Assembly: GCF_019722725.1 (NCBI RefSeq)
Contig: NZ_CP077941.1
Span: 1,488,001-1,552,000 of the forward strand
DNA: 64,000 bases
Source: Vreelandella profundi
GTDB lineage: Bacteria; Pseudomonadota; Gammaproteobacteria; Pseudomonadales; Halomonadaceae
Reading direction: 5' to 3'
Shown: positions 51,095 to 60,754 of the stretch, one piece after another
Layout: every line of letters begins with the position of its first letter
Numbering within the stretch: position 1 is the first letter of the stretch
The notes under the pieces: generated by a model
The model's input: the letters and a program-made list of their open reading frames with translations, nothing else
What the model was told of the DNA's origin: nothing
Databases searched by the model: none
Made by a program: the position numbers and the translations under genes

Positions 51095-53581
51095 TTACTT
51101 AATGCTGGTTTCTTCCTGCTGAGGTGCTGGAGAGGATTGGCCGTTGTGATCAATTAGCGTCGACTTGTCCTTGGCAAAAGCATCGTAGGCGAAGTCATCG
51201 ACAGTGAGCATTTCCAACACTTCCGCTTCAAAGGTACGCATGAAGACGGCATCGTCCTCACTGATGAGGCCTTTTTCCAAACCGGCCTCAATACGGGCTT
51301 CAGGGTGTAGCGCCGTTTGCGGTATCTCACCTTTCGAATAGGCTTTGTTCACCGTGCGATAGAGTGCCTCGGCGCGGTCATAGTCAATTAGCAGAGCGTT
51401 ATAGCGCGCTAGCGGGTTGCGCTGTTCACTGTCATCCGCGTCCCACGTGTTATCCAGAAGCTTGGTGCGCAGAGCGCTGTGGGTGGAAACGCGCTTGGCG
51501 ATGTCTCGGGCAAGATCGTCGTGGGGCTTGTTCCAGCGGCGACCGGCAGGCATGACCAATGCGTTGAGCGTTTTGCCCAGGATGCGATTGGGGAGATTAT
51601 CAAAAATTTCCACAAACGCCTGCTCGGCGCGCTGAAGTAGGAAACGGCAGCTGTAATGCAGCAGCGCTTCTTCGCCTTCTACCTTACTGCCGGCTTGCCA
51701 CTGCTTGAGCACCATCGAGGTGAGATAAAGGTTCGACAGCACATCGCCCAGGCGAGCAGAAAGCATCTCGCGCTTCTTAAGCGCTGAGCCCAGGCTTGCC
51801 ATCGCGGCATCGGCACATAGCCCGAAGCCCGCAGAGAGGCGCGCCACGTCTTGAGCATACATGGCCGCAGGGGCATCGAAAGGTACGCTGGCTTTACCCA
51901 GGCCGAAGCCCAGGGTTAAGGCGCGGGCTGCGTTGCCGAAAATAAGCCCTGCGTGGCCGAAGAAGGCCTTATCAAACGCCTGGATATCGTTTGCATCTTT
52001 AGCAGCCAGTTCATCCAGCACATACGGATGACAGCGGATAGCGCCCTGACCAAAAATCATCAGGTTGCGGGTCATAATGTTGGCGCCTTCCACGGTGATC
52101 GCCACCGGGTTTGCGCTGTAGCCGATGCCCAAATAATTGCGCGGGCCAAGCGTCACCGCCTTGCCGCCATGCACATCCATGGCGTCACTAAGCAGAACGC
52201 GCTGAAACTCGGTTAGCTGACTTTTCAGAATCGCGGAAGGCACCGCGGGCTTTTCTCCGTGATCAATCATGTTCGCGGTTTGGTACACGGTTGCCTGGGA
52301 AATGTAGGCCATCGCGGCCATGCGTGCGAGTGGCTCTTGCACGCCTTCCATTTCCGCAACCGGCACGTTGAACTGACGACGGACACGGGTGAAGCCGCCG
52401 CTCCAACCCAGGGCGTAGCGCGCAGTGCCGGTAGCGCCTGAAGGCAGCGTGATACAGCGGCCAATAGACAGGCATTCGACCAACATGCGCCAGCCTTGGC
52501 CGATCATGTCCTGGCCACCGATGATGGTGTCCAGCGGTACAAAGACGTTGCTACCCACAATCGGGCCGTTCATAAACGGGCTGCCGATAGGATGATGGCG
52601 ACGGCCTATTTCCATGCCGGCGGTGTCACGTGGAATTAAGGCCAGCGTTATGCCGCGATCTTCTTCGTCACCCAGCAGTTTCTCTGGATCAAACAGGCGG
52701 AAGGCCAAACCCACAACGGTGGCGATGGGGGCGAGGGTGATCCAGCGCTTTTCGAAGTTAAGTCGAAGACCCAGCACCTCTTCGCCGTTAATGATCTGCT
52801 TGCAGACAATGCCGGTGTCGGGCAGGGACGTCGCGTCTGAACCCGCGCGAGGGCCGGTAAGGCCAAAGCAAGGGATTTCACGGCCGTCGGATAAGCGCGG
52901 CAGGTAGTGATCTTTTTGCTCTTGAGTGCCGTATTTTAGCAGCAGTTCACCGGGGCCGAGCGAGTTGGGAACGCCCACGGTGACCATCAGAGTTTCATTG
53001 GCAGAGAGTTTTTGCAGCACCATCGACTGGGCTTTCGCGGAGAAGCCAAGCCCGCCGTACTCCTTCGGAATAATCATGCCGAAGAAGCCTTCTTTTTTCA
53101 GGTAGTCCCAAAGCTGCTGAGGCAGGTCGGCGCGCTCATGGGCAATATCCCAGGCATTGCACATCCCCGCCGCTTTGTCGCACTGATTGGCTAAAAAGGC
53201 TTTTTCATCGTCGCGCAGGCCATCGTCTTTAAAGGCCAGCAGTTTGTCCCACTGAGGTTTGCCTGAAAATAATTCCCCATCCCAGGAAACGCTGCCAGCT
53301 TCTAAAGCCGTGCGTTCTGTCGCCGATACTTTCGGCGCTACCTTTTTAAACATGGTAAATAGGCGCGGCGTTAGCCATTGGCTGCGCAGCGCGGGGAGGC
53401 CGGCTGCGGCAACGGCAGCTGCGCCAATCAAGAGCAGTACGCCAATGACTTCCGCGTCAAACAGCAGGCCAACAAGGCCCAATACGCCAAGCACGGCCAG
53501 CGCCGCGGGCGCGCCAGCTTCGCGACGCATTACCACGAGCAGGCCAGCAATGGCGAGCACGATTAGGAGTAGGGTGAGCAT
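51095..53581 (-). CDS. fadE: Acyl-CoA dehydrogenase FadE
   Basis: 828 residues, the long FadE type (E. coli about 814). N-terminal hydrophobic segments (first about 75 residues) anchor it to the membrane. The acyl-CoA dehydrogenase core follows, with FGMIIPKEYGGLGFSAKAQS and CFGLTGPRAGSDATSLPDTG. A C-terminal extension (DUF1974 type) is present. It performs the first step of beta-oxidation of saturated acyl-CoAs. GAGAGAG precedes the ATG. It is a single gene. Confidence 0.95.
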   Translation of the reverse strand: MLTLLLIVLAIAGLLVVMRREAGAPAALAVLGVLGLVGLLFDAEVIGVLLLIGAAAVAAAGLPALRSQWLTPRLFTMFKKVAPKVSATERTALEAGSVSWDGELFSGKPQWDKLLAFKDDGLRDDEKAFLANQCDKAAGMCNAWDIAHERADLPQQLWDYLKKEGFFGMIIPKEYGGLGFSAKAQSMVLQKLSANETLMVTVGVPNSLGPGELLLKYGTQEQKDHYLPRLSDGREIPCFGLTGPRAGSDATSLPDTGIVCKQIINGEEVLGLRLNFEKRWITLAPIATVVGLAFRLFDPEKLLGDEEDRGITLALIPRDTAGMEIGRRHHPIGSPFMNGPIVGSNVFVPLDTIIGGQDMIGQGWRMLVECLSIGRCITLPSGATGTARYALGWSGGFTRVRRQFNVPVAEMEGVQEPLARMAAMAYISQATVYQTANMIDHGEKPAVPSAILKSQLTEFQRVLLSDAMDVHGGKAVTLGPRNYLGIGYSANPVAITVEGANIMTRNLMIFGQGAIRCHPYVLDELAAKDANDIQAFDKAFFGHAGLIFGNAARALTLGFGLGKASVPFDAPAAMYAQDVARLSAGFGLCADAAMASLGSALKKREMLSARLGDVLSNLYLTSMVLKQWQAGSKVEGEEALLHYSCRFLLQRAEQAFVEIFDNLPNRILGKTLNALVMPAGRRWNKPHDDLARDIAKRVSTHSALRTKLLDNTWDADDSEQRNPLARYNALLIDYDRAEALYRTVNKAYSKGEIPQTALHPEARIEAGLEKGLISEDDAVFMRTFEAEVLEMLTVDDFAYDAFAKDKSTLIDHNGQSSPAPQQEETSIK

Positions 53582-53743
53582 AGACTCTCTCTCTGTTTCA
53601 GGCCTTTTATTTCAGCCTGCTGTTGTTAGTAAAAAGGCAATACAATAGTAGGTCGAACGCCTGTTTGAATATTGGCAGATGGGTGCCGTTTGGTGCAAGT
53701 ATTTAGGTAGGAGTAAGGCCATTATAGCCACACACGCTCTAAA

Positions 53744-53774
53744 AAAACGCCATGGCAACAAGCCATGGCGTTTT
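53744..53774 (-). terminator. betA operon terminator
   Basis: A perfect 13-bp stem (AAAACGCCATGGC with GCCATGGCGTTTT), 5-nt loop, and on the minus strand a T7 run. It lies 39 bp after the betA stop. Confidence 0.85.
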
Positions 53775-53812
53775 GAGTGAGAAACGGACTCAATGTTCAG
53801 GTGCGCTTCTGG

Positions 53813-55486
53813 TTAGATACGCTGCGCGGGCGCGCCGTTTGCAACGTAGTAGTCAACGCTGGCACGAGGCAGCGGCGCGTTGCCTTTTATACGGTCAGCG
53901 ATTTTTTCCGCCAGCATAATGGTCGGAGCGTTTAGATTGCCGGTAGGGATCACTGGGAAAAGTGATGCATCGACCACGCGCAGACCTTCAATGCCATGGA
54001 CGCGGCCCTGGCCATCGGTGACGGCCATGTCATCGCTGCCCATTCGACAGCTGCCGCAAGGGTGGTAGGCAGTTTCGGCGTGTTCCTTAACGAACGCATC
54101 GAGTTCCGCGTCTGACTGGACATCCGGTCCAGGGGCTATTTCACGGCCGCGGAACTTCTCAAACGCTGGCTGGGCGATGATGTCTCGAGTGAGGCGAATG
54201 GCGTCACGAAACTCTTGCCAGTCGTTCTCTTTCGCCATGTAGTTGAACAAAATGCTCGGCGCCGCGTGAGGATCTTTCGACGTTAAGCGGATACGGCCAC
54301 GGCTTTCCGAGCGCATAGAGCCAACGTGGGCCTGGAAGCCGTGGGCCTGCACCGCGCTTTTTCCGTTGTAGCTAATCGCGATGGGCAGAAAGTGATACTG
54401 CAGATTGGGCCACTCTTCTTCATCGCGGCTGCGGATAAACCCGCAGGCTTCGAACTGGTTGCTGGCGCCAACGCCGGTACCATTGAATAGCCATTCAGCG
54501 CCAATCTTAGGCTGGTTGTACCACTTCAGCGCCGGATAGAGCGAGATAGGTTCTTTGCACTCGTATTGAATGTACATTTCCAGATGATCCTGGAGATTTT
54601 CACCTACGCCGGGCAGGGCGTGAACCGTCTCGATATTAAGCTCTTTCAGCAGTTCTGGATTGCCTATACCTGAGCGCTGCAAAATCTGCGGCGAGGCGAT
54701 AGCGCCTCCGCATAGAAGTACTTCACAGCGGGCATACGCCTGCTGCTTTTCGCCTTTCTGCTCATAGCGAACGCCAACGGCGCGCTTGCCTTCAAATTCA
54801 ATAACGTCAGTAACCGCGTGAGTTTCAATGGTTAAATTTTGGCGTTTTTTGGCGGTGTCTAGGTAGCCACGAGCAGTGGACGCACGGCGGCCCTTCGGCG
54901 TCACAAAGCGGTCCATGGGACCGAAACCCTCTTGCTGATAGCCGTTTACGTCTTCGGTTTCCGGGTAGCCTGCCTGCTTACCAGCTTCAATAAAGGTGCG
55001 ATAGAGCGGGTTGTTATCCGCTTTTGGCGTGGTCACGCTGACCGGGCCTTCGCCACCGTGGTAGCTATTAGCGCCGGTGTCGCGGGTTTCGCATTTTTTG
55101 AAGTAGGGCAGGCAGCTTAAGTAGTCCCAATCTTCAAGACCGGACTGTTTAGCCCAGTTGTCGTAGTCGAGGGCGTTGCCGCGGATATAGCACATGCCGT
55201 TAATTAGCGAGGAGCCGCCCAGGCCTTTGCCTCGGCCACACTCCATGCGGCGGCCATCCATATGCGGTTCTGGGTCGGTTTCGAACGCCCAGTTATAGCG
55301 TTTTCCCTGCAACGGAAAGGCCAGTGCTGCCGGCATTTGGGTACGAAAATCTAAGCGATAGTCAGGGCCGCCCGCTTCCAGCAGCAGCACGCTGACGTTG
55401 CTGTCTTCGGTCAGGCGAGTAGCAAGCACGTTGCCCGCGGAGCCTGCGCCGATAATGATGTAATCAAATTCGCGTGGTTGGGACAT
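53813..55486 (-). CDS. betA: Choline dehydrogenase
   Basis: 557 residues, GMC oxidoreductase. FAD motif [23 protein letters not shown] signature [20 protein letters not shown] and the C-terminal active-site region [13 protein letters not shown] with a histidine. It oxidises choline to betaine aldehyde in glycine-betaine synthesis. Last gene of the betIBA operon, 9 bp after betB, with AAGGAGG before its ATG. Confidence 0.96.
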   Translation of the reverse strand: MSQPREFDYIIIGAGSAGNVLATRLTEDSNVSVLLLEAGGPDYRLDFRTQMPAALAFPLQGKRYNWAFETDPEPHMDGRRMECGRGKGLGGSSLINGMCYIRGNALDYDNWAKQSGLEDWDYLSCLPYFKKCETRDTGANSYHGGEGPVSVTTPKADNNPLYRTFIEAGKQAGYPETEDVNGYQQEGFGPMDRFVTPKGRRASTARGYLDTAKKRQNLTIETHAVTDVIEFEGKRAVGVRYEQKGEKQQAYARCEVLLCGGAIASPQILQRSGIGNPELLKELNIETVHALPGVGENLQDHLEMYIQYECKEPISLYPALKWYNQPKIGAEWLFNGTGVGASNQFEACGFIRSRDEEEWPNLQYHFLPIAISYNGKSAVQAHGFQAHVGSMRSESRGRIRLTSKDPHAAPSILFNYMAKENDWQEFRDAIRLTRDIIAQPAFEKFRGREIAPGPDVQSDAELDAFVKEHAETAYHPCGSCRMGSDDMAVTDGQGRVHGIEGLRVVDASLFPVIPTGNLNAPTIMLAEKIADRIKGNAPLPRASVDYYVANGAPAQRI

Positions 55487-55495
55487 AATACCTCC

Positions 55496-56965
55496 TTAAA
55501 ACACTGACTCAAACGGGCCCATTTCAATCTGTACGGACTTGGTTTGGGTATAGTGATTAAGCGTCTCAATACCGTTCTCGCGACCAATGCCCGATTCTTT
55601 ATAGCCGCCTACCGGCATCTCGGAAGGTGACTCACCCCACGTGTTGATCCAGCAAATACCGGCTTCCAGCTGGTGAATCACGCGGTGGGCGCGATTCAGG
55701 CTTTCGCTGAAGACACCGGCGGCAAGTCCATAAGTGGTGTCATTGGCGCGGCGAATAACTTCATTTTCGTCATCGAAAACCAGCACTGACATTACCGGGC
55801 CGAAGATCTCTTCACGCACGATACGCATCTCGTCGGTGCAGTCGGTGAATACCGTCGGTGCAGCCCAGGCGCCATCTGCAAAGCTGCCTGTGTTCCAGTC
55901 GTCGCCACCTGCCAGCAGGCGAGCGCCTTGCTCTTTGCCCAGAGCGATATAGGAAAGCACTTTCTCCTGATGCTCGAAGCTGACCAGCGGACCAAAGTTG
56001 ACGCTAGGGTCCATCGGGTCACCCGCTTTAATGCGCTTGACGCGTTCCACTAGCTTGGCCTCAAAGGCATCTTTAACGCTGCGTTCAACAAACACACGCG
56101 TGCCGTTGGTGCAGATTTGGCCACTGGAGTAGAAGTTGGCCATCATGGCGGCGTCAGCGGCACGATCCAGGTCGGCATCGGCGAAGACCAGCAGCGGCGA
56201 TTTACCGCCCAGCTCCATAGTGACGTCTTTTAGCGTCGAGCTTGCGGCGGCGGCCATAACTTTCTTGCCGGTGCCCGCCTCGCCAGTGAACGAGACTTTG
56301 GCGATACCAGGATGTTCAGTGAGCATTGCGCCTACGCGCCCATCGCCTTGCACCACGTTAAAGACGCCGTTAGGCAGGCCTGCTTCCGTGAAGATCTCGG
56401 CCAGTTTCATGACCGTGAGCGGGGTGACTTCGCTAGGCTTAAATACTACTGCGTTGCCTGCGGCCAGCGCCGGCGCCGCTTTCCAGCAGGCTATTTGGAT
56501 TGGGTAGTTCCACGCCCCAATGGCACCAATTACGCCCAGCGGCTCGCGGCGGGTGTATACAAAAGAGCTATCGCGCAGGGGAATCTGGCTACCTTCAATG
56601 GCCGGCGCCAGGCCAGCGTAATACTCAAGCGCATCGGCGCCGGTCACGATATCAACACTTGCCGTTTCGCTGATTGGCTTGCCGGTATTGCGGGTTTCCA
56701 GTTCGGCAAGCTCGTCATTACGTTCACGTAACAATGCCACAGCGCGCAATAATACGCGCGAACGCTGCATGCCGGTCATGGCCGCCCACTCACGCTGTCC
56801 GCGCTGAGCGGCTTCAACCGCGGTATCAACATCGGACTGGCTGGCTTGTCCGATCGTAGCGATCAGGCTGCCATTAAAGGGATTGGTGACGGTAAAGGTT
56901 TCACCTGACGTGGCGCTTACCTGGCGACCATCAATATAGAGAGGCTGTATGTCTTGAGCGGCCAT
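55496..56965 (-). CDS. betB: Betaine aldehyde dehydrogenase
   Basis: 489 residues. Aldehyde dehydrogenase with [20 protein letters not shown], the glutamate in [13 protein letters not shown] and the catalytic cysteine in [13 protein letters not shown] (the CTNGTRVFV form is typical of BetB). It converts betaine aldehyde to glycine betaine with NAD(P)+. GAGGAG precedes ATG 56965; an upstream longer frame would overlap betI and lacks support. Middle gene of betIBA. Confidence 0.96.
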   Translation of the reverse strand: MAAQDIQPLYIDGRQVSATSGETFTVTNPFNGSLIATIGQASQSDVDTAVEAAQRGQREWAAMTGMQRSRVLLRAVALLRERNDELAELETRNTGKPISETASVDIVTGADALEYYAGLAPAIEGSQIPLRDSSFVYTRREPLGVIGAIGAWNYPIQIACWKAAPALAAGNAVVFKPSEVTPLTVMKLAEIFTEAGLPNGVFNVVQGDGRVGAMLTEHPGIAKVSFTGEAGTGKKVMAAAASSTLKDVTMELGGKSPLLVFADADLDRAADAAMMANFYSSGQICTNGTRVFVERSVKDAFEAKLVERVKRIKAGDPMDPSVNFGPLVSFEHQEKVLSYIALGKEQGARLLAGGDDWNTGSFADGAWAAPTVFTDCTDEMRIVREEIFGPVMSVLVFDDENEVIRRANDTTYGLAAGVFSESLNRAHRVIHQLEAGICWINTWGESPSEMPVGGYKESGIGRENGIETLNHYTQTKSVQIEMGPFESVF

Positions 56966-56988
56966 GTAGATCTCCTCGGATAAAAAAA

Positions 56989-57609
56989 CTAGCGGTATGT
57001 GTCGCACGCAGAGGTTGCGCAGCCATGATGAGCAAGCAGCTGATCCAGATAGGCCTGTGCGATAAGCCTGGCCTCATCTGCATCAAGCCCGGCGGGCGTT
57101 AACGCCCCGCGTAGCCACAGACCATCAATCATCGCCGCCAAACCACGGGCGGCGCTGCGGGCATCATGACGTGACATAACGCGTCGAAACTGGTGACATA
57201 AATGCGTGTAAAGACGGCGGTCATTGACGTTTTGCAAACGCTGAAGCATAGGCTTGTGCATGCTGCTCGCCCAAAAGGCTAACCAGGTCTTGGCAGCGGG
57301 GCCGGTGACTTGAGTGCGGTCAAAGTTCCCCTCAATAATGGCGCTGATGTGGGCGCGGGGAGAGTCGTCTGTTAACGCATGACGGCGCGCGGCAACGGCC
57401 TCGGTGAGGTCGGTCAGTATTTGCCGCATGGTTGCTTCCAGCAGACCATCTTTGCCGCCAAAGTAATGGCTGATGATGCCCGCAGAGACCCCGGCATGGC
57501 GAGCAATGCGCATCACGGTAGTTTCGGCTAAACCGACTTCGTCAATGGCGGCCATCGTTGCGTTAATTAACTGCTGGCGGCGTATTGGTTCCATTCCCAC
57601 CTTTGGCAC
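56989..57609 (-). CDS. betI: Choline-responsive TetR repressor BetI
   Basis: 206 residues. The TetR-type helix-turn-helix [20 protein letters not shown] with [20 protein letters not shown] is characteristic of BetI. The start is GTG with AGGAG six bases upstream. It is the first gene of betIBA, and represses its own operon unless choline is present. An inverted repeat in front of the gene (57713-57726) is the likely operator. Confidence 0.94.
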   Translation of the reverse strand: MPKVGMEPIRRQQLINATMAAIDEVGLAETTVMRIARHAGVSAGIISHYFGGKDGLLEATMRQILTDLTEAVAARRHALTDDSPRAHISAIIEGNFDRTQVTGPAAKTWLAFWASSMHKPMLQRLQNVNDRRLYTHLCHQFRRVMSRHDARSAARGLAAMIDGLWLRGALTPAGLDADEARLIAQAYLDQLLAHHGCATSACDTYR

Positions 57610-57712
57610 AGCTATCTCCTAGAGACTCTCATAATCCGTTGAATGCCTTACGTGGGCCTAAACTTGAAACCCAGGCGAAGGCATGATTACCTAACCATGA
57701 TGTCATTTTTTT

Positions 57713-57726
57713 ATTGAACGTTCAAT
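57713..57726. promoter_or_regulatory. BetI operator
   Basis: ATTGAACGTTCAAT is a perfect 14-bp palindrome, with a further near-symmetric flank TTATTGA...TCAATAA. It lies between divergent betI and choX, 104 bp from the betI start and 100 bp from choX, so one site could control both. Confidence 0.78.
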
Positions 57727-57825
57727 CAATAAAAGATCAGTCAGTAAAAGACGCCAAATTTTTTAGGAATGCGAAGGCTGCGGTCTCAGAGTGCTCGCAT
57801 CAAACGTTTCAAGGGGACAACGAAC

Positions 57826-58761
57826 ATGAGTAAAATTTCGACGCGTTATGCCGGTGCTTTATTACTGGCCGCCGGATTGCCAACGGCGGCTTATGCCGAT
57901 GAATGCAGCAGCGTGCGCTTTGCTGAGGTTGGCTGGACAGACATTACCGCGACCACTGCGCTGGCTAGTGAGGTGCTCGAAGGGCTTGGCTATGCACCCA
58001 GCGTCGATACGGTCTCTGTGCCCATTGCCTACGCCGGTATGCGCAACAATGATTTTGATGTCTTCCTAGGCAACTGGATGCCTTCAATGGCATCGATCAG
58101 CGACCCTTATATTGAGCGAGGTGAGGTTGAGCGCTTGGTAGCTAACCTTGAGGGAGCCAAATACACGCTGGCCGTGCCGCAATATGTGTACGATGCGGGT
58201 GTGACATCAGTGAATGATTTAGCCGAGCATGCCGATCAGTTTGATAGCAGCGTGCACGGCATTGAAGCGGGGAACGATGGTAACGAGCTAATCGAGCAAA
58301 TGATTGATGATAATGCCTATGAATTAGGCGATTGGCAGGTGGTTAACTCCAGCGAGGCAGGGATGTTGGCGGAGTTGCGCGCGCGCGTTCCTAACGAGCA
58401 GTGGATGGTGTTTTTAGGTTGGGAGCCACACCCCATGAATTCTAACTTTGAGATGGCGTATCTTTCCGGTGCAGATGACTATTTTGGCCCAGAACTAGGC
58501 GGCGCGACGGTGCATACGAATACGCGCGCTGGGTTTGTGGATGAGTGCCCAAATGTAGGGGCATTATTGCGCAATATGACCTTTACGTTGGAAATGGAGA
58601 ACCAGCTGATGAGCGCGATTATGGATGGTGGCGTCGCACCCCGTGACGCCGCGCGTGACTACTTAAAAGCCAATGACAGTATCCTGGACGAGTGGTTAGA
58701 CGGCGTAACGACCCGCAATGGCGAGCCTGGCGCAGAGGCCGTGCGCGCTGCCATTCAATAA
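57826..58761 (+). CDS. choX: Choline ABC transporter substrate-binding protein
   Basis: 311 residues. Sec signal peptide ending AYA-D. The ChoX/OpuAC fold has the aromatic ligand pocket residues in FAEVGWTDITATTA, FLGNWMPSM and VFLGWEPHPMN. It binds choline in the periplasm for ABC import. AAGGGGA precedes ATG 57826. The permease and ATPase genes (choW, choV) that normally follow are missing; the next features are tRNA-Met and ffs. It is divergent from betIBA and probably BetI-controlled. Confidence 0.92.
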   Translation: MSKISTRYAGALLLAAGLPTAAYADECSSVRFAEVGWTDITATTALASEVLEGLGYAPSVDTVSVPIAYAGMRNNDFDVFLGNWMPSMASISDPYIERGEVERLVANLEGAKYTLAVPQYVYDAGVTSVNDLAEHADQFDSSVHGIEAGNDGNELIEQMIDDNAYELGDWQVVNSSEAGMLAELRARVPNEQWMVFLGWEPHPMNSNFEMAYLSGADDYFGPELGGATVHTNTRAGFVDECPNVGALLRNMTFTLEMENQLMSAIMDGGVAPRDAARDYLKANDSILDEWLDGVTTRNGEPGAEAVRAAIQ

Positions 58762-58797
58762 GCTAATTTAGGTGGGGGAGGTGAGTCGGAATCCGGC

Positions 58798-58826
58798 TTG
58801 CCTTTCGCATTTAAGATAGGCATAAT
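58798..58826 (+). promoter_or_regulatory. Promoter of the tRNA-Met gene
   Basis: TTGCCT (-35) and CATAAT (-10) are separated by 17 bp. The -10 box ends 22 bp before the tRNA 5' end, which leaves a short leader. Confidence 0.65.
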
Positions 58827-58848
58827 CTGCACCCGTTGATGAGGAAAA

Positions 58849-58925
58849 GGCTACGTAGCTCAGCTGGTTAGAGCACATCACTCATAATGATGGGGTCCCC
58901 TGTTCAAATCAGGGCGTAGCCACCA
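58849..58925 (+). tRNA. tRNA-Met (CAT), elongator
   Basis: A 77-nt tRNA with encoded CCA. The acceptor stem is GGCTACG/CGTAGCC, the D-loop contains AGCTGGTTAGAGC and the T-arm TTCAAATC. The anticodon loop CTCATAA gives anticodon CAT. A paired G1:C72 indicates an elongator methionine tRNA and not the initiator. Confidence 0.93.
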
Positions 58926-58968
58926 CATCAGCATTAGCACACTCACGTCAACAGAGTGTGCCGTTATG

Positions 58969-59078
58969 GTGGCCCCTTAGGTCCTCCCGCAACGCTAAAC
59001 TGCGAACCCCGCCAGGCCCGGAAGGGAGCAACGGTAGTGGTGGCTGCGTGTGCCGGGATGTGGCTTCTGGGGCTACCA
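58969..59078 (+). ncRNA. ffs: Small signal recognition particle RNA (4.5S)
   Basis: About 110 nt. The conserved core AGGCCCGGAAGGGAGCA (SRP domain IV loop with GGAAG) is present, with the flanking asymmetrical bulge partners. The outer stem pairs GGTGGCCCC at the 5' end with GGGGCTACC at the 3' end. A T-rich stretch follows. It binds Ffh and targets membrane proteins co-translationally. Confidence 0.93.
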
Positions 59079-59199
59079 CCATTTCTAGCATCATTCTTTT
59101 TTATTTCCCTCCTCTAAATACTACTGACGCATCAACTCGTCACGCAATACGCTTGCGTCTTGTAAGCTATCGCGGTACTTACAGTTAACGATTAGCCTT

Positions 59200-59976
59200 A
59201 TGGGTATTACGATGAAAACGCTACTGCGATGGCTGCTCAGTCTCGTGGCGCTTTTGGCGCTGCTGTTAGTGGGCCCTGCATGGATATTGGCGAGCAATCA
59301 GGTGGTCACGGATGTTCACTGGTCATCGTTAGATCGCACCTCAGTGGGTATTGCGCCTGATCCATCAGAGCATTCCGAGGCCGTTGTGCAGGTCTATTCG
59401 GCCCGGGCATACAACTGGCGAGGGGCGTTTGGGGAGCATATTTGGATCGCTACCAAAGCGGAAAACGCTGATAGCTATCGGCTTCATCAGGTATTGAGCT
59501 GGCGGCGGCCGACGGTGGTGTCGTCTATTGATACGCCTGACCGGGCTTGGTTTGGAAATCCGCCTACGCTATTGGCCGATTACCGCGGCGAAGCGGCTGT
59601 CCGGATGATTCCGAAGATAGAGGCCGCTGCCATGGATTATCCCCAAGCCGACCTTTACCGCGTATGGCCTGGACCTAACAGCAACAGCTTTATTGCCTGG
59701 GTAATACGTGAAGTTCCAGGGTTTGAGGTAACGCTGCCTGTGACGGCTATCGGCAAGGACTATATTTTTAACGGCGTGTTTGCGCCCACCCCCAGCGGCA
59801 CCGGCTACCAGTTTTCACTGGGTGGCGTGATCGGCGTTATGCTCGCGCTGGAAGAGGGTATTGAAATTAACTTTTTAGGGCTGAGCGTTGGTCTTGATGT
59901 TATGCGGCCTGCGCTAAAATTGCCTGGCATCGGGAGGCTGGGAATGCCCGCCCGAGTATCAGGCAGTGGCGGTTAG
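59200..59976 (+). CDS. DUF3750 family protein
   Basis: 258 residues. An N-terminal signal or anchor (TLLRWLLSLVALLALLLVGP) is followed by a periplasmic domain with VYSARAYNWRGAFGEHIWIA, YRVWPGPNSNSFIAWVIREV and a C-terminal hydrophobic glycine-rich stretch. This matches DUF3750. The function is unknown; the conserved His, Asn and Asp residues hint at an NlpC/P60-related fold, but this is not certain. An ATG four codons later is an alternative start. Confidence 0.8.
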   Translation: MGITMKTLLRWLLSLVALLALLLVGPAWILASNQVVTDVHWSSLDRTSVGIAPDPSEHSEAVVQVYSARAYNWRGAFGEHIWIATKAENADSYRLHQVLSWRRPTVVSSIDTPDRAWFGNPPTLLADYRGEAAVRMIPKIEAAAMDYPQADLYRVWPGPNSNSFIAWVIREVPGFEVTLPVTAIGKDYIFNGVFAPTPSGTGYQFSLGGVIGVMLALEEGIEINFLGLSVGLDVMRPALKLPGIGRLGMPARVSGSGG

Positions 59977-59979
59977 CTT

Positions 59980-60456
59980 TTATTTTTGCTGCTGATCGGT
60001 AAAGCGTTGCATGATCGTGAGTGTTTCATCGCTTACGTGATGCTCCATGCCTTCAGCATCAATGCGGGCGGTGGCATCTTTAACACCCAGTGCACGCAGG
60101 AAGTGCAGCACGATGTCGTGGCGAGCACGCGACGTCTCGGCCATTTTTTGGCCAGCCTCTGTGAGGAACAGCGATCGGTAAGGCTTGCTAGTCACTAGCT
60201 CCAGCTCATTTAAACGCCGAATCATTTTCGATACCGTCGCCTGGCTAACCGCCATGCGGTTGGCTATATCCGCTGCACGGGCTTCGCCGCGGTGCATTAG
60301 TAAATCACCTATCAGCTCAACATAGTCTTCAATCAATTCGGTTTCGTGAGCGTTGCGCACCGTCGCGTATTGCAGGGCGTGCTGCTCCACGGGGGGCAGC
60401 GCATCGCCAGGAATGCTGGCGGCGGGCAATGAGGCGTTCGGATTAGATTCAGTCAT
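59980..60456 (-). CDS. mntR: Manganese transport regulator
   Basis: 158 residues, DtxR/MntR family. The winged helix region ADIANRMAVSQATVSKMIRR is preceded by HETELIEDYVELIGDLLMHR. The metal-binding C-terminal helix region SRARHDIVLHFLRALGV and GMEHHVSDE are present. It represses or activates Mn transport genes on Mn2+ binding. ATG 60456 is preferred to a GTG 60 bases upstream because it matches family length. A TATAAT box lies 6 bp before it. Confidence 0.9.
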   Translation of the reverse strand: MTESNPNASLPAASIPGDALPPVEQHALQYATVRNAHETELIEDYVELIGDLLMHRGEARAADIANRMAVSQATVSKMIRRLNELELVTSKPYRSLFLTEAGQKMAETSRARHDIVLHFLRALGVKDATARIDAEGMEHHVSDETLTIMQRFTDQQQK

Positions 60457-60628
60457 CGGCAGATTATATCGGAGGCTGGTGTAACAATCATTGGGTAGTC
60501 GCGTATTTTTACGCACAAAGCTTGCCAGTTGATAATACAGAAAAGAGATCCGCTAAGAATCAGTCATCTGCTGATATCGTTTTAGTTACAAAATTATCAC
60601 TCAGCTGCCTAGTCTCCGGGTAAGGAGC

Positions 60629-60754
60629 CTAGCAAAGGCGCGTTCCCATTAGCAGCAAGGTTGCATCAGCCTGCTGCCAGCCCCACCACGCAAGCATGAG
60701 GCCGCATAGCAGCAGCGCTGCCGTTGCTATCTTGAGAAGCCTCTCAATTTTCAT
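60629..60754 (-). CDS. Small single-span membrane peptide coupled to the MFS gene (41 aa)
   Basis: Reads MKIERLLKIATAALLLCGLM, then LAWWGWQQADATLLLMGTRLC. One hydrophobic segment with a positive N-terminal end suggests an inner-membrane peptide. Its ATG overlaps the TGA of the upstream MFS gene (ATGA, 4-bp overlap), which indicates translational coupling. Possible role as a small transporter partner; no family is known to me. Confidence 0.62.
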   Translation of the reverse strand: MKIERLLKIATAALLLCGLMLAWWGWQQADATLLLMGTRLC

